Source: Methylotetracoccus oryzae (GTDB lineage: Bacteria > Pseudomonadota > Gammaproteobacteria > Methylococcales > Methylococcaceae). From it: DNA of 64,000 nucleotides. A model generated the notes under the pieces. That model was not told where the DNA came from. It did no database searches and worked only from the letters and a program-made list of their open reading frames with translations. Shown one piece after another: positions 61,334 through 64,000 of this stretch. Location: NCBI RefSeq assembly GCF_006175985.1, contig NZ_SRSH01000004.1, positions 1 through 64,000 of the forward strand, given 5' to 3'. The position numbers and the translations under genes were made by a program. Numbering within the stretch: position 1 is the first letter of the stretch; each line of letters begins with the position of its first letter.

Positions 61334-62209
61334 ATGCGTGGCCGGATACCTCGTCTTGCGGCCTTGTGCATGCTGCTGTTGCTGCCCCCGACCGCACCCG
61401 CCGGCGGGTCCGCGACCATGCCGCCGCCGGCGATTCGGGTGGAGCACAGCGATGACGGGAAGGCGGGCTGGATACTCGAAGTCGAGCGCGCGCCGCTGAC
61501 TCAGGTGCTGACCGAAATCGGCACGAAGAGCGGCATGCAGATCCACTTTTCGGTATTGCCGCAGGCAACGGTGACGGCGACCTGTGCGGGCGATACCGTG
61601 GAGCAGATCTTGCGTTGCCTGCTCGGCGTCGATGTCGGCCTGGTGATGCGCACCGCCGAGCCGAAGCCGGTCGCGGGCGGGACCAAGGCAGAGGCGGGGC
61701 AGGAACTGTGGATACTGGGCAGCAGCTACGCGCAGGAGCGGGCCATACGTCGCGTCTCGGCCGAGTGCGCCGTCGCCGATGAGACGGCTGATCCGAAGTC
61801 GATGGCGAAGGCAGAGAACAGAAGCAAGCTGCTCGACACCGCAAGCTCCGCGCGGGATGCGAAGGCCCGCGCGGGCGCCTTGTCGCGGTTGATTGCCGAG
61901 GCGCCACGGGGAGATCCCGAGGTGCGCGCCGGGTTGGAGCGGGCCCTGACCGACCAGAGCGGCGACGTCAGGGCCCAGGCCATCTACGGCCTCGCACTGA
62001 GGGTCGGGCCCGAGGCCGCGCCACTGCTGCAGGACGCCTTGCGCGATCAGGATCCCTCAGTCCGGCTGATGGCAGTCAGCAGCGCGTGGAACGACGACAC
62101 CGGCGCCGCGCTGTTGCGCGCCGCAGCGGCCGACCCGGACGAAACTGTCAGGACGCTTGCCGCGCTGAAGCTGGAGGAACGCGGCGAAGCCACGGAGGAG
62201 CAGCAGTAG
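61334..62209 (+). CDS. Secreted STN/HEAT-repeat protein, copy B
   Basis: The 291-residue product has a signal peptide (about 1-25). An STN-like domain has LTQVLTEIGTKSGMQIHFSV, LPQATVTATCAGDTVEQILR and CLLG, then LWILGSS. HEAT-like repeats follow (about 175-285; RAQAIYGLALRVGPEAAPLL, DPSVRLMAVSSAWNDD, DETVRTLAALKL). The conserved pair of cysteines in the STN region and the repeat order match copy A. The chosen ATG (61334) gives the expected signal peptide. It is the first gene of arm B. Confidence 0.85.
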   Translation: MRGRIPRLAALCMLLLLPPTAPAGGSATMPPPAIRVEHSDDGKAGWILEVERAPLTQVLTEIGTKSGMQIHFSVLPQATVTATCAGDTVEQILRCLLGVDVGLVMRTAEPKPVAGGTKAEAGQELWILGSSYAQERAIRRVSAECAVADETADPKSMAKAENRSKLLDTASSARDAKARAGALSRLIAEAPRGDPEVRAGLERALTDQSGDVRAQAIYGLALRVGPEAAPLLQDALRDQDPSVRLMAVSSAWNDDTGAALLRAAAADPDETVRTLAALKLEERGEATEEQQ

Positions 62210-62394
62210 ACCGCTGCCTCCGCGCAAGGGGGCCTGTGCGCCCCCGAAGCAAAAGGCCGGAGGATCCGGCCGGCCTCGCCGTCTCGAACGCGAGGTAAAG
62301 GTAAGGCGAAACACCTCCCAGGCCTGGCGGCGCAGCATGAAATGACGCCGTTCTGGGGGCGCCAGAGATCGATGCACGATACACAGGAGGACAA

Positions 62395-62871
62395 ATGAAA
62401 TACGACATGTTCAAGATGGCCGCTTGCGGCAGCACGGCAGCCCTGCTGCTGACCTACGGTGCGGCAACCAGCGCCCACTCGATCAACAACGAGCCACTGG
62501 GCAACGCCGGCAGTGCCCGGGATATCTACAGCGTGAGCTGCGAGAATGAAGAAGGCGGCGATACGCCGACCTTCCGCCTGTCCGCACGGGTGCGCGACAA
62601 GGCACCGGTCGTTGCGCCGACCATCCGGGTGAGAATCACCAAGGGCACCCTGGCAAGAGCTGCGCAGGACAACAACGGCGATGGCAACACACAGTTCAGC
62701 GGTTACGCCCGCGTCGAGGGCGGCAACGGCAATTACACCCTGTGGGTGGACAAAGTCGGCACCGTCAAAACGGGGGCGGAGATCTACGATCTGGAACTCC
62801 ATTGCGAGGGCCCGGTGTCGTCAGGCTATATCCACACGGGAACGTTGATCACGAAAACTCAGAACCAGTAG
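62395..62871 (+). CDS. Small secreted protein with predicted N-terminal histidine, copy B
   Basis: The 158-residue product has a signal peptide with a predicted cut in ATSA|HSINNEP, again giving mature His-1. The body shows YSVSCENEEGGDTP and DLELHCEGPV (paired cysteines), GYARVEGGNGNYTLWVDKVG and a C-terminal YIHTGTLI. It matches copy A in these motifs. A strong aggagg site precedes the ATG. It is the middle gene of arm B. Function is unknown; the N-terminal His invites a copper test. Confidence 0.78.
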   Translation: MKYDMFKMAACGSTAALLLTYGAATSAHSINNEPLGNAGSARDIYSVSCENEEGGDTPTFRLSARVRDKAPVVAPTIRVRITKGTLARAAQDNNGDGNTQFSGYARVEGGNGNYTLWVDKVGTVKTGAEIYDLELHCEGPVSSGYIHTGTLITKTQNQ

Positions 62872-63005
62872 GCACCGAGTTTTCCTGGCCTTGTACAGCG
62901 GCGGCAGAGTCACCCGGCTCCGCCGCTTCCTCAACAACGGATTTGACGGCTTTCATGGCGTCACGCGCCTGATCACGCCCCACGACCTCCAGGATACCGA
63001 GCGAA

Positions 63006-63488
63006 GTGGCTGACCGAGACAGGATCAGGCTGCGCGCGAGAGTTGAGTGGCTCGCGGCCACCATTGCGGTGACCGCACCGCAAACGACAACGCAGGCCGC
63101 CCCACCTGCCATGGACCCGGCTTACGCAGCGGAGTGTGGCAGTTGCCATGTCCCCTATGCGGCCGGCCTGCTGCCAGCCGAGGACTGGAAAACCCTGCTG
63201 AAAGGGTTGGCGAAGCATTTCGGCAGCGATGCGTCGATGGACGACAAGGACCTCGCGCCGATACGGCTTTATCTGCTGAAGAACGCCCGGAAAGGCCCGT
63301 CGGCCGCTCCGTCCGGCGCATCCGAACCCAGGATCACTGCCACGTCCTGGTTCAAGGCCACGCATCGCGACGCGGCACGCGGCCACTGGCCCGAGCACAA
63401 ATCGGCAGCGAATTGCGAGGCCTGCCATCCGTCCGCCAAGGACGGTCGCTATCGCGAACTGAGCGATCCGCTGTACGGCATCGACTGA
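63006..63488 (+). CDS. Diheme cytochrome c of the DHC type, copy B
   Basis: The product is about 160 residues from the GTG at 63006 with a short, atypical signal-like region. Heme site one is ECGSCHVPYAAGLLPAEDW; heme site two is NCEACHPSAKDG. The region between them (LLKGLAKHFGSDASMDDKDL, then APIRLYLLKNA) matches copy A. The family is PF09626-like DHC, electron donors to SHP-type cytochromes. It is third in arm B. The start is uncertain. Confidence 0.83.
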   Translation: MADRDRIRLRARVEWLAATIAVTAPQTTTQAAPPAMDPAYAAECGSCHVPYAAGLLPAEDWKTLLKGLAKHFGSDASMDDKDLAPIRLYLLKNARKGPSAAPSGASEPRITATSWFKATHRDAARGHWPEHKSAANCEACHPSAKDGRYRELSDPLYGID

Positions 63489-63522
63489 TTCGTTCTCCGG
63501 CCCAGGCCGCGCGCAGGCGTTT

Positions 63523-63540
63523 CGTGCGCATGGCGCACGC
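63523..63540 (+). repeat. Inverted repeat, left copy
   Basis: The sequence cgtgcgcatggcgcacgc is itself nearly palindromic and is an exact reverse complement of 63648-63665. Confidence 0.7.
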
Positions 63541-63647
63541 TTATCTCTCGATTCTTCGCTTCGCAAGGGGCAGAATCCCCGACTGATCACCGGGAGGGTT
63601 GCGGGGAAGCCGTGCGCACGATATCACCACAGCAGAGGCATCTCGTG

Positions 63648-63665
63648 GCGTGCGCCATGCGCACG
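63648..63665 (-). repeat. Inverted repeat, right copy
   Basis: The sequence gcgtgcgccatgcgcacg is the exact inverted partner of 63523-63540, 107 bp away. A 15-base direct repeat (tgcgcacgayatcac) also occurs at 63613-63627 and 63658-63672. The pair lies between the end of DHC copy B and the end of the dsbC-like gene. Confidence 0.7.
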
Positions 63666-63679
63666 ACATCACTGCCCTG

Positions 63680-64000
63680 TCAGGACGCACCTTTCGCGAG
63701 CAGTTTGACCAGTTCCGCCGCGGGCACGTAGCCCGGCAGCGCCACGCCCTCCTGCGTGACGATCAACGGTGTGCCCTGCATACCGAAGCGCTCACCCAAG
63801 GCCATGTGTTCGTCGACGGGATTGGCGCAGGTCTTTTTCGGGACATCCTGGCCACGCTTCGCCTGCGTCAGCGCGGCATTCCGGTCGTCCGCACACCAGA
63901 CCGAGACCGACTTGGCATAGGATTCGGACTCCTTGCCGGCACGCGGGTAGAACAGATAACGGATCTCGACGCCCTGGGCCAGATACTGATCGATCTCGCC
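63680..64000 (-). CDS. DsbC-like thiol:disulfide interchange protein, C-terminal part
   Basis: The frame is open to the window edge, and 106 C-terminal residues are visible. They read EIDQYLAQGVEIRYLFYPRA, SVSVWCADDRNAALTQAKRG and the thioredoxin-fold cis-Pro segment FGMQGTPLIVTQEGVALPGY, typical of DsbC/DsbG. The active-site CXXC lies beyond the window. It isomerises disulfides in the periplasm and could serve maturation of the disulfide-bearing cassette proteins nearby (inference). Confidence 0.85.
   Translation of the reverse strand, partial: GEIDQYLAQGVEIRYLFYPRAGKESESYAKSVSVWCADDRNAALTQAKRGQDVPKKTCANPVDEHMALGERFGMQGTPLIVTQEGVALPGYVPAAELVKLLAKGAS

Overview
This is a high-GC, gene-dense stretch from a Gram-negative proteobacterium, most likely a gammaproteobacterium. 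The evidence is outer-membrane-type proteins, periplasmic c-type cytochromes, Mla-like lipid transport, a RAYT with REP palindromes, a Thivi_2564-type membrane protein, and a Yqj-type DUF883/YqjE/YqjK cluster. I cannot name the genus. The window opens inside an IS5-family element and closes inside a dsbC-like gene. I saw no tRNA, rRNA, CRISPR array or prophage.

Positions 0.5-29 kb form a stress and envelope island. It holds small stress-type proteins (GlsB/YeaQ, DUF3309, two CsbD, PRC-barrel, BON lipoprotein, two DUF883, YqjE- and YqjK-like), a CFA-synthase-like methyltransferase, a P-type ATPase with the Na,K-ATPase-type PEGLL motif, a secreted PQQ-type sugar dehydrogenase, phosphoketolase, a four-gene Mla-like lipid transporter, a VIT1/CCC1-NhaA pair, an ABC exporter with a decayed nucleotide-binding domain, two transglutaminase-like proteins, and three Crp/Fnr-family regulators in a row. 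Seven intergenic copies of one 20-bp palindrome (T-N-TGT-N-CG-N4-CG-N-AC-N-N-A) lie upstream of genes in this island, including two of the Crp/Fnr genes. They look like the operators of a shared regulon.

Positions 28.9-37.6 kb are one giant gene for a cyclic beta-1,2-glucan synthase-like enzyme. Small membrane proteins follow, one an internally duplicated Thivi_2564 protein, then a REP-associated transposase with seven REP copies, and an outer-membrane transporter-like protein whose start is obscured by a REP.

Positions 40.6-45.9 kb are a seven-gene arsenic operon on the minus strand, in the order arsR, arsC, arsD, arsA, arsI/cadI-like, arsC, acr3. Positions 46-49 kb hold a FIST-domain sensor translationally coupled to a hybrid histidine kinase. 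Positions 49.5-51.4 kb hold a secreted protein paired with a matrixin metalloprotease. An MFS transporter and a phosphopantetheinyl transferase follow.

Positions 54.5-63.5 kb are the most unusual part. The same three-gene cassette occurs twice, on opposite strands and in the same gene order: a secreted STN-plus-HEAT-repeat protein, a small secreted protein predicted to start with histidine once processed, and a diheme cytochrome c of the DHC type. Between the arms lie another secreted protein with a predicted N-terminal histidine (DUF1775/YcnI-like), a membrane-fused spermidine-synthase-like protein, and a DUF1924 / sphaeroides-heme-protein-like cytochrome. This looks like a periplasmic redox system, possibly handling copper, and I do not recognise it as a described whole.
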